Source: Chloroflexota bacterium (GTDB lineage Bacteria > Chloroflexota > Limnocylindria > Limnocylindrales > CSP1-4). From it: 5,396 nt of DNA. The notes under the pieces are model-generated. The model did no database searches and had not been told where the DNA came from. It was given only the letters and a program-made list of their open reading frames with translations. Made by a program: the position numbers and the translations under genes. This document shows, in pieces, positions 1-5,396 of this stretch; position 1 is the stretch's first letter, and each line of letters begins with the position of its first letter. Location of the stretch: positions 4,625-10,020 of the forward strand of contig PMIQ01000233.1 in NCBI GenBank assembly GCA_003157175.1. Reading direction: 5' to 3'.

Positions 1-555
1 GCCTCGCTGGCCTCGCGCGGCGGCGCCGCCGTCACCACCGCCGTTCAGCCGCGGACCATCGTCGTCGGGCTCGGCAACCCCGTGCTCGGCGACGACGGTG
101 TGGGCTGGCGGGTCGCCGACGAGGTCGAAGACCGGCTTTGCGTCTTGCGCGAGACGGCGCGCCAGGCCGGCGGCGGCTGCGCCACGGTGGACGTCGAGCG
201 GCTCGGCGTCGGCGGTCTGCGGCTGATGGAGTTCCTCGACGGGTACGACGAGGCGATCCTTATCGACGCCGCCGAGTTCCCGGATCGGCCGCTCGGCGAG
301 GTTCGGTCGTGCGCGCTCGAGGAGCTGGACTGCTACGCGGCCGGCCATCTCGACTCCGCCCACGACGCTTCGCTAGTTACGGCCCTGGCGTTGGGGCGCC
401 GGCTCGGCGCTAGCCTTCCGACCCGCATTCAGACGGTGACCGTCCAGGTTCGGCGCACGGACGTCTTCAGCGAGCAGCTGACCCCCGAGGTCGAAGCGGC
501 CGTACCGACAGCTGCCGCGGCGGTCGTCGGTCTGCTCACGGCGCCGGAGAATTAG
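1..555 (+). CDS. [NiFe]-hydrogenase maturation endopeptidase (HyaD/HybD/HycI/HoxW family), 5' end outside window
   Basis: This protease removes the C-terminal peptide of the [NiFe]-hydrogenase large subunit after nickel insertion, the last step of cytoplasmic active-site assembly. The visible part is 184 codons. A first beta strand leads into GLGNPVLGDDGVG, the family signature. The three nickel-recognition positions known from E. coli HybD (Glu16, Asp62, His93) are matched here by an acidic residue in GDDG (Asp at 94-96), the Asp of ILIDAAEF (265-267) and the His of DSAHDASL (361-363). The C-terminal LTPEVEAAVP segment is also typical. The frame is open to the left edge with no ATG, GTG or TTG before the GTG at 82. 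That GTG lies inside the conserved signature and cannot be the true start, so translation begins upstream of the window. At least 18 Ala/Ser/Thr-rich residues precede the first strand, more than usual. The large-subunit gene is expected to the left, and the hydrogenase group cannot be told from this piece. Confidence 0.92.
   Translation, partial: ASLASRGGAAVTTAVQPRTIVVGLGNPVLGDDGVGWRVADEVEDRLCVLRETARQAGGGCATVDVERLGVGGLRLMEFLDGYDEAILIDAAEFPDRPLGEVRSCALEELDCYAAGHLDSAHDASLVTALALGRRLGASLPTRIQTVTVQVRRTDVFSEQLTPEVEAAVPTAAAAVVGLLTAPEN
546..549 (+). promoter_or_regulatory. Shine-Dalgarno sequence of the HypA-like gene
   Basis: GGAG lies inside the last codons of the protease gene, with 8 bases between it and the GTG at 558. 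It supports that GTG as the start. Because the upstream stop codon (553-555) falls between this site and the start, the two genes are probably translationally coupled. Confidence 0.6.
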
Positions 556-557
556 CC

Positions 558-854
558 GTGCACCAGGTCGCCCTGGCTCAGGCCGCTCTCGACATTGTGG
601 TCGCGCGCGCCGCCGAGCTCGGCGTCACGCGCGTAGCGACCGTCCATCTGCTTCTCGGCGAGGACGACGAGCACACCGAAGAGGCGCTCCGTTTCGCCTG
701 GGCCGAGGTTTCCGCGGGAACGTGCGCCCAGGACGCCCAGCTGGTCTTCGAGACCGTCCCCGGCGACGGGGTGCGCCTGGCGGCGATGGATGTCGAACGG
801 GACCCTGCAGATTCTGACAAACGGCCCACCGTAGAGGGGGGCGCGATCGGATAA
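558..854 (+). CDS. hypA: HypA-like nickel metallochaperone without the zinc-ribbon domain
   Basis: HypA delivers nickel, with HypB, to the hydrogenase large-subunit precursor in the cytoplasm. This 98-residue protein starts MHQVALAQAALDIV, matching the HypA N-terminus, where the amino group and His2 bind nickel. The core follows in order: helix 1, strand VATVHLLLG, then EEALRFAWAEVSAGT, the usual EALRFAF segment. Canonical HypA (about 113-118 aa) then has a zinc ribbon with two CxxC motifs between two strands. Here LVFETVP passes directly into GDGVRLAAMDVE, which corresponds to the final strand of E. coli HypA (DDGLQIRRIEID). The whole ribbon is absent and only one Cys remains, in GTCAQD. The near-invariant Glu3 is Gln. 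A polar tail of about 15 residues follows the last strand. The GTG start is 2 bases after the protease stop. Homology is inferred from motif order and operon position. Whether it works without zinc is unknown; it could be a degenerate or specialised form. Confidence 0.8.
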   Translation: MHQVALAQAALDIVVARAAELGVTRVATVHLLLGEDDEHTEEALRFAWAEVSAGTCAQDAQLVFETVPGDGVRLAAMDVERDPADSDKRPTVEGGAIG

Positions 855-869
855 GGTGAAGCGACCGCA

Positions 870-883
870 GGCGCTCCGGCGCC
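870..883 (+). other. Small GC hairpin with UNCG-type loop after the hydrogenase genes
   Basis: Arms GGCGC (870-874) and GCGCC (879-883) are perfectly complementary around the loop TCCG, which in RNA is a UNCG tetraloop closed by C-G, an unusually stable class. GAC at 863-865 and GTC at 884-886 could extend the stem across a four-base bulge on the 5' side. It begins 16 bases after the HypA-like stop. There is no T-tract, so it is at best a weak terminator or an mRNA 3'-end stabiliser. Short GC stems also arise by chance in DNA of this composition. Confidence 0.35.
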
Positions 884-951
884 GTCATGTTCGCCCGTCG
901 GACCGGGACCGTTGGACGTCCCTACAGCCGATGTCAATCCAAGACGCGACA

Positions 952-965
952 CTCCCGGGAGGGAG
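952..965 (+). promoter_or_regulatory. Shine-Dalgarno region of the ACT-domain gene within a possible sequestering hairpin
   Basis: GGGAGGGAG (957-965) is a strong purine-rich Shine-Dalgarno stretch just upstream of the ATG at 969, and it fixes that start over an upstream in-frame TTG at 912. CTCCC (952-956) can pair with GGGAG (961-965) around a GGGA loop, which fits the GNRA tetraloop pattern. This would hide part of the ribosome-binding site. The site is well supported; the hairpin's regulatory role is inference. Confidence 0.6.
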
Positions 966-968
966 ACC

Positions 969-1385
969 ATGGCTCAACCGTTCGTAGTCCAGCTTCCCAA
1001 CCGACCAGGTGAGCTAGCTCACCTGGCCAAAGGTCTGTGCGCTCGCGGCATCAACCTCACCCAGATCCAGGGCAGCTCGGCAGGCGACATGGCCTGCGCG
1101 CTGATCTACACGGACGACGACGGGGCCACGGCCGAAGTGCTCCGCAGCATGGGCTACTCGTTCGTCACCGGCTCAACGCTCATCGTCGAGATCGAGGACA
1201 CGCCCTGCGCCCTGGGCGACCTGACCGCGCAGCTCGAGCACGGCGGAGTCGTTCTGAAGGGCTGCTGTGTTATCGGCCGCCGCGAAGGACGGGCCGAGTG
1301 GTCCATCTCCGTGGACAACGAGCCGCGGGCCCGCCAGCTCCTGGGGATGCCCGAGGTCGTGAACCTCGTGTCGACGCGCCGATAG
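969..1385 (+). CDS. Stand-alone tandem ACT-domain protein
   Basis: A 138-residue cytosolic protein made of two ACT modules and nothing else. Module 1 (about residues 4-65) has the classic ACT opening, strand FVVQLP then NRPGELAHLA, with the Asn-Arg-Pro-Gly turn that often contacts an amino-acid ligand, followed by GINLTQIQG. Module 2 (about 72-134) starts LIVEIEDTPCALGDLTAQL, a less canonical version with Thr-Pro-Cys-Ala in the turn. ACT domains usually pair up to bind amino acids and control metabolic enzymes or regulators. No catalytic or DNA-binding domain is attached, so the target and ligand are unknown. The ATG at 969 is preferred because a strong Shine-Dalgarno sequence precedes it and the ACT fold begins three residues later. 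A 114-base gap separates it from the hydrogenase genes, so it may be transcribed on its own. It converges with the GH31 genes downstream. Confidence 0.88.
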   Translation: MAQPFVVQLPNRPGELAHLAKGLCARGINLTQIQGSSAGDMACALIYTDDDGATAEVLRSMGYSFVTGSTLIVEIEDTPCALGDLTAQLEHGGVVLKGCCVIGRREGRAEWSISVDNEPRARQLLGMPEVVNLVSTRR

Positions 1386-1433
1386 CAGCTCGCCGAAACT
1401 GGCCGCGTCCGACTTCGGCCGAGGACTCCGAAC

Positions 1434-1454
1434 CCGCAGGGTCGGCGCCTGCGG
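1434..1454. terminator. Possible bidirectional terminator hairpin between convergent genes
   Basis: CCGCAGG (1434-1440) and CCTGCGG (1448-1454) form a perfect 7-bp stem with a 7-base loop. It lies in the 93-base gap between the ACT-gene stop (1385) and the GH31 stop (1479), where both transcripts must end. Being symmetrical, it could act on either strand. No T-run follows in either direction, so intrinsic termination is not assured. Confidence 0.4.
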
Positions 1455-1478
1455 CGACACCGAACGGTGAAGGCGCGC

Positions 1479-3803
1479 TCAGCGGGAGGCGCGAAGAGTC
1501 AACTCCATGGTTCCGTCGGGCGCGGAGGGCGTCACGAGGCTGCCCTCTGCCGTGGCCTCGACGGTTCCGCCGCTCGCCGATTCGACGGTCTCTCCCAGCA
1601 GGAGCAGGCGCCAGCCCGGGGCTGCCTCACTTGGCGTCACCGTTACACGCTTGCCCCTGCGGCGAAGCTCAAACGTCAAACCGGGTTCCCCAGCCTGCGA
1701 AGGAACGGCGACCCTGACCTGGGCCCCGTCCTCAATGGCGTACGCCTGCAGAGTGACGCCGGCTCGGAAGTCGTAGTCCGCCCTGGTCTCGCACTCGCCC
1801 ATGGGGAGGACCGTGTTTGGGCGAACGAGAAGGGGCAGGCTCGAACACGGGTGCTGCTCCTCGCGCCAGCCCGGCCCTTCGACCACGGCGCCGCTGAGCA
1901 GGTTCGTCCACCTCCCCGCCGGGACGTAGTAGGAAACGGTGCCGTCTTCCGAAAACACGGGCGCGACGAGGAGGCGTTCCCCGAGCATGTACTGACGATC
2001 GAGGTAGGCGCAGCCGGGGTCGTCCGGGAACTCCAGGCACATCGCCCGCATCGTCGGGATGCCGCGCTCGTGCGCCTCTACCGCCGCCCCGTACAGGTAC
2101 GGCATCAGGCGGTTCTTGAGCTCGGTGAACGTGCGCATCACCTCGACTGCCTCCTCGTCGAACAGCCACGGCACCCGGTACGACTCGTTGGCATGGAGCC
2201 GGCTGTGCGAGGAGAGCAGGCCGAACGCGATCCAGCGCTTGAAGACCGACGCCGGGGGGGTTCCTTCGAATCCGCCGATGTCGTGGCTCCAGAAGCCGAA
2301 GCCCGACAGGCCGAGCGAGAGCCCGCCACGGAGACTTTCGGCCATCGACTCGAAGGTCGATGAGCAATCCCCGCCCCAGTGGACCGGGAACTGCTGGGTC
2401 CCGGCGGTCGCCGAGCGGGCGAACACCACGGCCTCTCCCTTGCCCCGCCGCTTCTCGAGCAGTTCGAAGACCGTCCGGTTGTACAGATACGGGTAGTAGT
2501 TGTGCATTCGCTCCGGATCGGAGCCGTCGAAGTAAGCCACGTCGGTCGGGATTCGTTCGCCGAAATCGGTCTTGAAACAGTCGACGCCCATGTCGAGGAG
2601 GGCGTCGAGCTTGCTCGCATACCAGCGCCGCGCCTCCGGGTTGGTGAAGTCCACGAGACCCATACCGGGCTGCCAGAGATCCCACTGCCAGACGTCGCCG
2701 TTGGGTCGCTTCAGGAGGTAGCCCGCGGCACGCCCTTCTTCGAAGAGCGGCGAACGCTGGGCGATGTACGGATTGATCCACAGGCTGACCCTCAGCCCAT
2801 CGGCCTTCAGCCGGGCGAGCATGCCCTTTGGATCCGGAAACGTGCGCGGATCCCAGGCGAAGTCGCACCAGTTGAACTCGCGCATCCAGAACGAATCGAA
2901 GTGGAAGACGCTCATCGGGAGATGGCGCTCGGCCATGCCCCGAATGAAGCTCATCACCGTCGCCTCGTCGTATGCGGTCGTAAAGGACGTGCTGAGCCAT
3001 AGCCCGAACGACCAGGCCGGCGGCAGGGCGGGCCTGCCGGTGAGGGAGGTGTATTTCTCGAGAATCTCTTTCGGAGTCGGACCGTAGATGACGTAGTACT
3101 CGAGGGCGTGGCCCTCGACACTGAACTGGACGCGGGAGACGGCTTCCGAGCCGACCTCGAAAGAGACCCGGCCGGGATCGCTCACGAAGACGCCGTATCC
3201 GCCGTCGGTCAGGTAGAACGGGATGTTCTTGTAGGCTTGCTCGCTGCTCGTTCCACCGTCCCGATTCCAGATGTCGACCGACTGGCCATTCTTGACCAGC
3301 GGTCCGAACCGTTCGCCGAGCCCGTAGACGCATTCCCCGACGCCGAGGCCAAGTTGCTCGACCATGTAGTGGTGGCCCTCGGTCTCGACGATGCCGATGC
3401 CCTTGGGTTCGCTCGAGGTGAGGACCCGACCGTCGGCCTCAAAGGAGATCCGCCACTCGCCATTGCGATCCACCCGGGCCGTCAGACCGCCCGCGGTGAG
3501 CTCGGCGGCCTCGTCGGACGTCGACACCACGACAGGCCCCGGTGCCGACGCGATCGCAAACTCGGGCTTCTTCGGCACCTCGCCCTCGAAGTGCGAAAGG
3601 CGGACGCAGACGACGTCCGGCAGCGGCGAAGTCAGCCGGATGGTCACGAGAGGGCCGCCCAGGGTGTGGCCGCGGTGCTCGATCTTCCTGGTCGGCGCGT
3701 AGACCGTGAGCGCGTCCAGCGACTCACAGATGTCGTACGCCTCGGCCGGATGCCAGGCCGTGACGCCGGGGCGCATCCGCCAGAAGCCATCGGAGAACTT
3801 CAT
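1479..3803 (-). CDS. yicI: GH31 alpha-xylosidase, YicI type, complete (copy 1)
   Basis: This enzyme hydrolyses alpha-xylosides such as isoprimeverose and xyloglucan-derived oligosaccharides, releasing xylose from the non-reducing end with retention of configuration. At 774 residues it matches E. coli YicI (772) along its whole length: N-terminal beta-sandwich (about 1-245), (beta/alpha)8 barrel (about 245-585) and two C-terminal beta domains. The nucleophile is Asp413 in KTDFGE (2565-2567) and the acid/base is Asp479 in HWGGDC (2367-2369), equivalent to YicI Asp416 and Asp482. Phe274 and Phe305 of the xylose pocket are kept; the residue equivalent to YicI Cys307 is Ser304. No signal peptide or membrane segment is seen, so it is cytosolic and needs an importer, which is not in this window. 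The ATG at 3803 gives the YicI-like N-terminus MKFSDGFW; the frame stays open to 3908, but the extra 35 residues match nothing in YicI and cover a strong hairpin. A diverged paralogue lies upstream on the same strand. Confidence 0.97.
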   Translation of the reverse strand: MKFSDGFWRMRPGVTAWHPAEAYDICESLDALTVYAPTRKIEHRGHTLGGPLVTIRLTSPLPDVVCVRLSHFEGEVPKKPEFAIASAPGPVVVSTSDEAAELTAGGLTARVDRNGEWRISFEADGRVLTSSEPKGIGIVETEGHHYMVEQLGLGVGECVYGLGERFGPLVKNGQSVDIWNRDGGTSSEQAYKNIPFYLTDGGYGVFVSDPGRVSFEVGSEAVSRVQFSVEGHALEYYVIYGPTPKEILEKYTSLTGRPALPPAWSFGLWLSTSFTTAYDEATVMSFIRGMAERHLPMSVFHFDSFWMREFNWCDFAWDPRTFPDPKGMLARLKADGLRVSLWINPYIAQRSPLFEEGRAAGYLLKRPNGDVWQWDLWQPGMGLVDFTNPEARRWYASKLDALLDMGVDCFKTDFGERIPTDVAYFDGSDPERMHNYYPYLYNRTVFELLEKRRGKGEAVVFARSATAGTQQFPVHWGGDCSSTFESMAESLRGGLSLGLSGFGFWSHDIGGFEGTPPASVFKRWIAFGLLSSHSRLHANESYRVPWLFDEEAVEVMRTFTELKNRLMPYLYGAAVEAHERGIPTMRAMCLEFPDDPGCAYLDRQYMLGERLLVAPVFSEDGTVSYYVPAGRWTNLLSGAVVEGPGWREEQHPCSSLPLLVRPNTVLPMGECETRADYDFRAGVTLQAYAIEDGAQVRVAVPSQAGEPGLTFELRRRGKRVTVTPSEAAPGWRLLLLGETVESASGGTVEATAEGSLVTPSAPDGTMELTLRASR

Positions 3804-3812
3804 CGCCTGTTG

Positions 3813-3821
3813 CTCACCTTT
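3813..3821 (-). promoter_or_regulatory. Shine-Dalgarno sequence of GH31 copy 1
   Basis: Read on the - strand, AAAGGTGAG lies 9 bases before the ATG at 3803-3801. It supports that start over the longer open frame reaching 3908. Confidence 0.55.
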
Positions 3822-3882
3822 CGCGAGTCGCGTCGCTGCCATGTCGCCGGGGATCCACTGCAGGGTACCCGAGAACGTGCAT

Positions 3883-3913
3883 CGCCGAGTCGGGCGGCAG
3901 CCCGGCATCGGCG
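3883..3913. other. Two-part inverted repeat in the spacer between the GH31 genes
   Basis: CGCCGA (3883-3888) pairs with TCGGCG (3908-3913), and nested inside it CGGGC (3891-3895) pairs with GCCCG (3900-3904) around GGCA. The joining bases GT and GCA add a G-C and a T-G pair with one bulged A, giving about 13 paired positions. It sits about 100 bases after the copy 2 stop and 80 bases before the copy 1 start. The rest of the 213-base spacer (3804-4016) shows no convincing promoter, no coding frame, and only a perfect 8-bp palindrome GGGTACCC at 3863-3870. The repeat could be an intercistronic mRNA structure, a terminator without a U-run, or a regulator-binding dyad; the sequence does not decide. 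Confidence 0.55.
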
Positions 3914-4016
3914 TGAGCGCTGGCGTGTCTCTCCGACCGCATGCCCTGCCTCTAATGCCGCCTCAGTCGTCATCGTAGTCAGATGGTCCGTGGAACCCAC
4001 GATCTGTGAATCACCC

Positions 4017-5396
4017 TCAGCCGGGGAGCCTGATCTCGATCCGTTGCGAGCCGGCTGCGGCTGTGACGAGCATGCCTTCGGGAGTGCTCTCGGCGGTGCC
4101 GCCCGTCACGCTCAACGCAGTCCCGATGTTGGCCAACATGAGCCGCCACGACTTTGACCCCCGCACGCGCTCCGCGACCACGACCTCAGCGGCCCGGGTC
4201 ACCTCGAATGCGGAATCCGCTCCGCCGCGCACGTCGGGCACCGCGACGGCCACCTTCAGCCCGTCCGCGAGCTCATAGGCGCGAAGAGTCACGCCGTCCG
4301 CGAAGTCATAGTCGGCCCTGTCATCTCGGGCGCCCATGGCGATCACCGAGCCGGGCCGGACCAGCAGAGGCAGGCTGGAGAACACGTGGCATTCCTGGAT
4401 CCAACCCGGCCCGCACAGCGTGGCGCCGGTGACGAGGTTGGTCCAGCGCCCCGCTGGGACGTAGTACGTGACCTGACCATCCGCGGCAAAGATCGGCGCC
4501 ACCAGCAGCGACTCGCCGAGCATGTACTGGCGGTCGAGAAAAGCGGCGGTCTGGTCCTGCGGAAACTCCAGCAACATGGCCCGCATCATCGGCACGCCGC
4601 TCCGCGAAGCCTCCACGGCCGCCTGATACAGGTAGGGCATGAGCCGGCATTTGAGGCGCGCGAAGGCCCTGACAACCTCGACGGACTCATCGTCGACGAG
4701 CCACGGAACGCGGTATGAGTTGCTGCCGTGCAGGCGGCTGTGCGAGCTCAACAGGCCGAACTGGGCCCAGCGCTGGTAGACGGCCGCCGGAGGCGTGCCT
4801 TCGAAGCCGCCGATGTCGTGGCTCCAGAAGCCGAATCCTGATAGGCCCAGGGACAACCCGCCGCGCAGGGTGTCGGCCATGGAAGGGAACGTGCTCTCGC
4901 AGTCGCCGCCCCAGTGGACCGGGAACAGCCAGCTGCACGCCGTCGCCGACCGGGCGAAGACGACCGCCTCGCCGGGGCCGCGGCGATCGCGGAGCAGCTC
5001 GAAGACCGTCTGGTTGTACAGATACGGATAGAAGTTGTGCATCCGTTCTGGGTCTGAACCGTCGTGCCAGACGACGTCGGTCGGAATGCGCTCACCGAAA
5101 TCGGTTTTGAAGCAGTCGACGCCCTGGTCGAGCAGGACGGCGAGCTTCGAGCGGTACCAGGCCCGGACGTCGGGGTTCGTGAAGTCCACGATGCCCATGC
5201 CCGGCTGCCACTGGTCGCTCTGCCAGATGTCGCCGTTTGGGCGGCGGAGCAGGTATCCCGCCGCGGCCGCCTCGGCGAAGAGCGGCGAAGCCTGGGCTAC
5301 GTAGGGATTGATCCAGACGCAGATCCGCAGACCGCGCTCGTGGAGCCGGGCGAGCATGCCGGCCGGGTCGGGGAAGGTCCGCTCGTCCCAGCTGAA
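4017..5396 (-). CDS. yicI: GH31 alpha-xylosidase, YicI type, N-terminal half outside window (copy 2)
   Basis: The frame is open through the right edge; the 459 visible residues correspond to residue 315 onward of copy 1, which covers most of the catalytic barrel and both C-terminal beta domains. The nucleophile Asp in KTDFGE (5100-5102) and the acid/base Asp in HWGGDC (4902-4904) are present, as are WINPY, FARS and GFGFWSHDIGG. It should therefore be an active retaining alpha-xylosidase or close relative, probably cytosolic; the N-terminus cannot be inspected. By eye it is roughly 70% identical to copy 1 in the barrel and clearly less in the last 100 residues, with many silent differences, so the duplication is old or the genes arrived separately. 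Near the active site it differs from both copy 1 and E. coli YicI: WQSD instead of WQWD, and CSWL before FPVHW where YicI has GAQK. It is upstream of copy 1 in transcription, and the two may share a message. An internal ATG at 5357 is not the start, since conserved residues precede it. Confidence 0.96.
   Translation of the reverse strand, partial: FSWDERTFPDPAGMLARLHERGLRICVWINPYVAQASPLFAEAAAAGYLLRRPNGDIWQSDQWQPGMGIVDFTNPDVRAWYRSKLAVLLDQGVDCFKTDFGERIPTDVVWHDGSDPERMHNFYPYLYNQTVFELLRDRRGPGEAVVFARSATACSWLFPVHWGGDCESTFPSMADTLRGGLSLGLSGFGFWSHDIGGFEGTPPAAVYQRWAQFGLLSSHSRLHGSNSYRVPWLVDDESVEVVRAFARLKCRLMPYLYQAAVEASRSGVPMMRAMLLEFPQDQTAAFLDRQYMLGESLLVAPIFAADGQVTYYVPAGRWTNLVTGATLCGPGWIQECHVFSSLPLLVRPGSVIAMGARDDRADYDFADGVTLRAYELADGLKVAVAVPDVRGGADSAFEVTRAAEVVVAERVRGSKSWRLMLANIGTALSVTGGTAESTPEGMLVTAAAGSQRIEIRLPG

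Noticed and set aside
558..854. The HypA-like gene as a frameshifted normal hypA
   Set aside because: A frameshift would not restore the correct C-terminal strand in frame immediately after the lost ribbon, and no Cys-rich CxxC translation is seen in the other frames here.
912..938. Possible sigma-70 promoter: TTGGAC at 912-917 with a GTCAAT-like -10 at 933-938
   Set aside because: The spacing is 15 bases and the -10 match is poor, so it is no better than chance.
912..968. Upstream TTG start for the ACT protein at 912
   Set aside because: The ATG at 969 has a much better ribosome-binding site and lies right before the ACT fold; the 19 extra residues look non-domain.
1467..2363. Long + strand open frame (298 codons) opposite the 3' half of GH31 copy 1
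   Set aside because: It is antisense to conserved catalytic and C-terminal codons of a full-length GH31 enzyme, is rich in Arg/Ala/Gly as expected from a GC-rich complement, and shows no recognisable motif.
1732..3333. Second - strand open frame (533 codons) overlapping GH31 copy 1
   Set aside because: This is the shifted-frame shadow of the GH31 gene, with very Arg-rich translation and no domain; the real frame matches YicI throughout.
3804..3908. 35-codon N-terminal extension of GH31 copy 1 starting at 3908
   Set aside because: The YicI N-terminus aligns from the ATG at 3803, which has its own Shine-Dalgarno sequence, and the extension would translate part of a strong hairpin.
3985..3997. 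Short hairpin downstream of the GH31 copy 2 stop (GGTCC with GGAACC-type pairing on the - strand)
   Set aside because: Only five pairs including one wobble, a three-base loop and no U-tract; too weak to call a terminator.
3955..4016. Possible promoter for GH31 copy 1, with TACGAT on the - strand as a -10
   Set aside because: No acceptable -35 hexamer at 16-18 bases, so I did not annotate it.
3108..4157. Long + strand open frame (349 codons) spanning the GH31 copy 1 N-terminus, the spacer and the end of copy 2
   Set aside because: It crosses two well-supported opposite-strand genes, has Arg-rich low-information composition, and matches no family I recognise.

Overview
This is a high-GC bacterial window (about two-thirds G+C by eye, GTG starts, strong GC preference at third codon positions). 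That would fit an Actinomycetota genome (a thermoleophilian-type lineage is possible) or another high-GC soil phylum. No taxonomic marker gene is present, so the assignment is weak.

Left part, + strand (1-1385): the 3' part of a [NiFe]-hydrogenase maturation endopeptidase gene runs in from the left edge. Two bases after its stop comes a small HypA-like nickel-delivery gene, so the pair looks translationally coupled and is probably the tail of a hydrogenase structural/maturation operon lying to the left. The HypA homologue is the most unusual item in the window: the nickel-site N-terminus (Met-His) and the alpha/beta core are recognisable, but the zinc-ribbon insert with its CxxC pairs is missing, with the strands on either side joined directly. 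After a 114-base gap with two small hairpins comes a stand-alone tandem ACT-domain protein with a strong Shine-Dalgarno sequence.

Right part, - strand (5396-1479): two consecutive GH31 alpha-xylosidase genes of the E. coli YicI type, both read right to left and converging on the ACT gene. The complete one (3803-1479, 774 aa) has all expected catalytic residues. The upstream one (from beyond 5396 to 4017) is cut by the window edge and lacks its N-terminal half. They are diverged paralogues, not a recent duplication, and differ at positions next to the catalytic site, which suggests different alpha-xyloside substrates. The 213-base spacer between them holds a long two-part inverted repeat.

The two halves look functionally unrelated: hydrogenase maturation on one strand, and intracellular breakdown of alpha-xylosylated oligosaccharides (such as isoprimeverose or xyloglucan fragments) on the other. 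I see no RNA gene, mobile element, CRISPR array or phage feature. No stretch longer than 300 bases lacks a gene.
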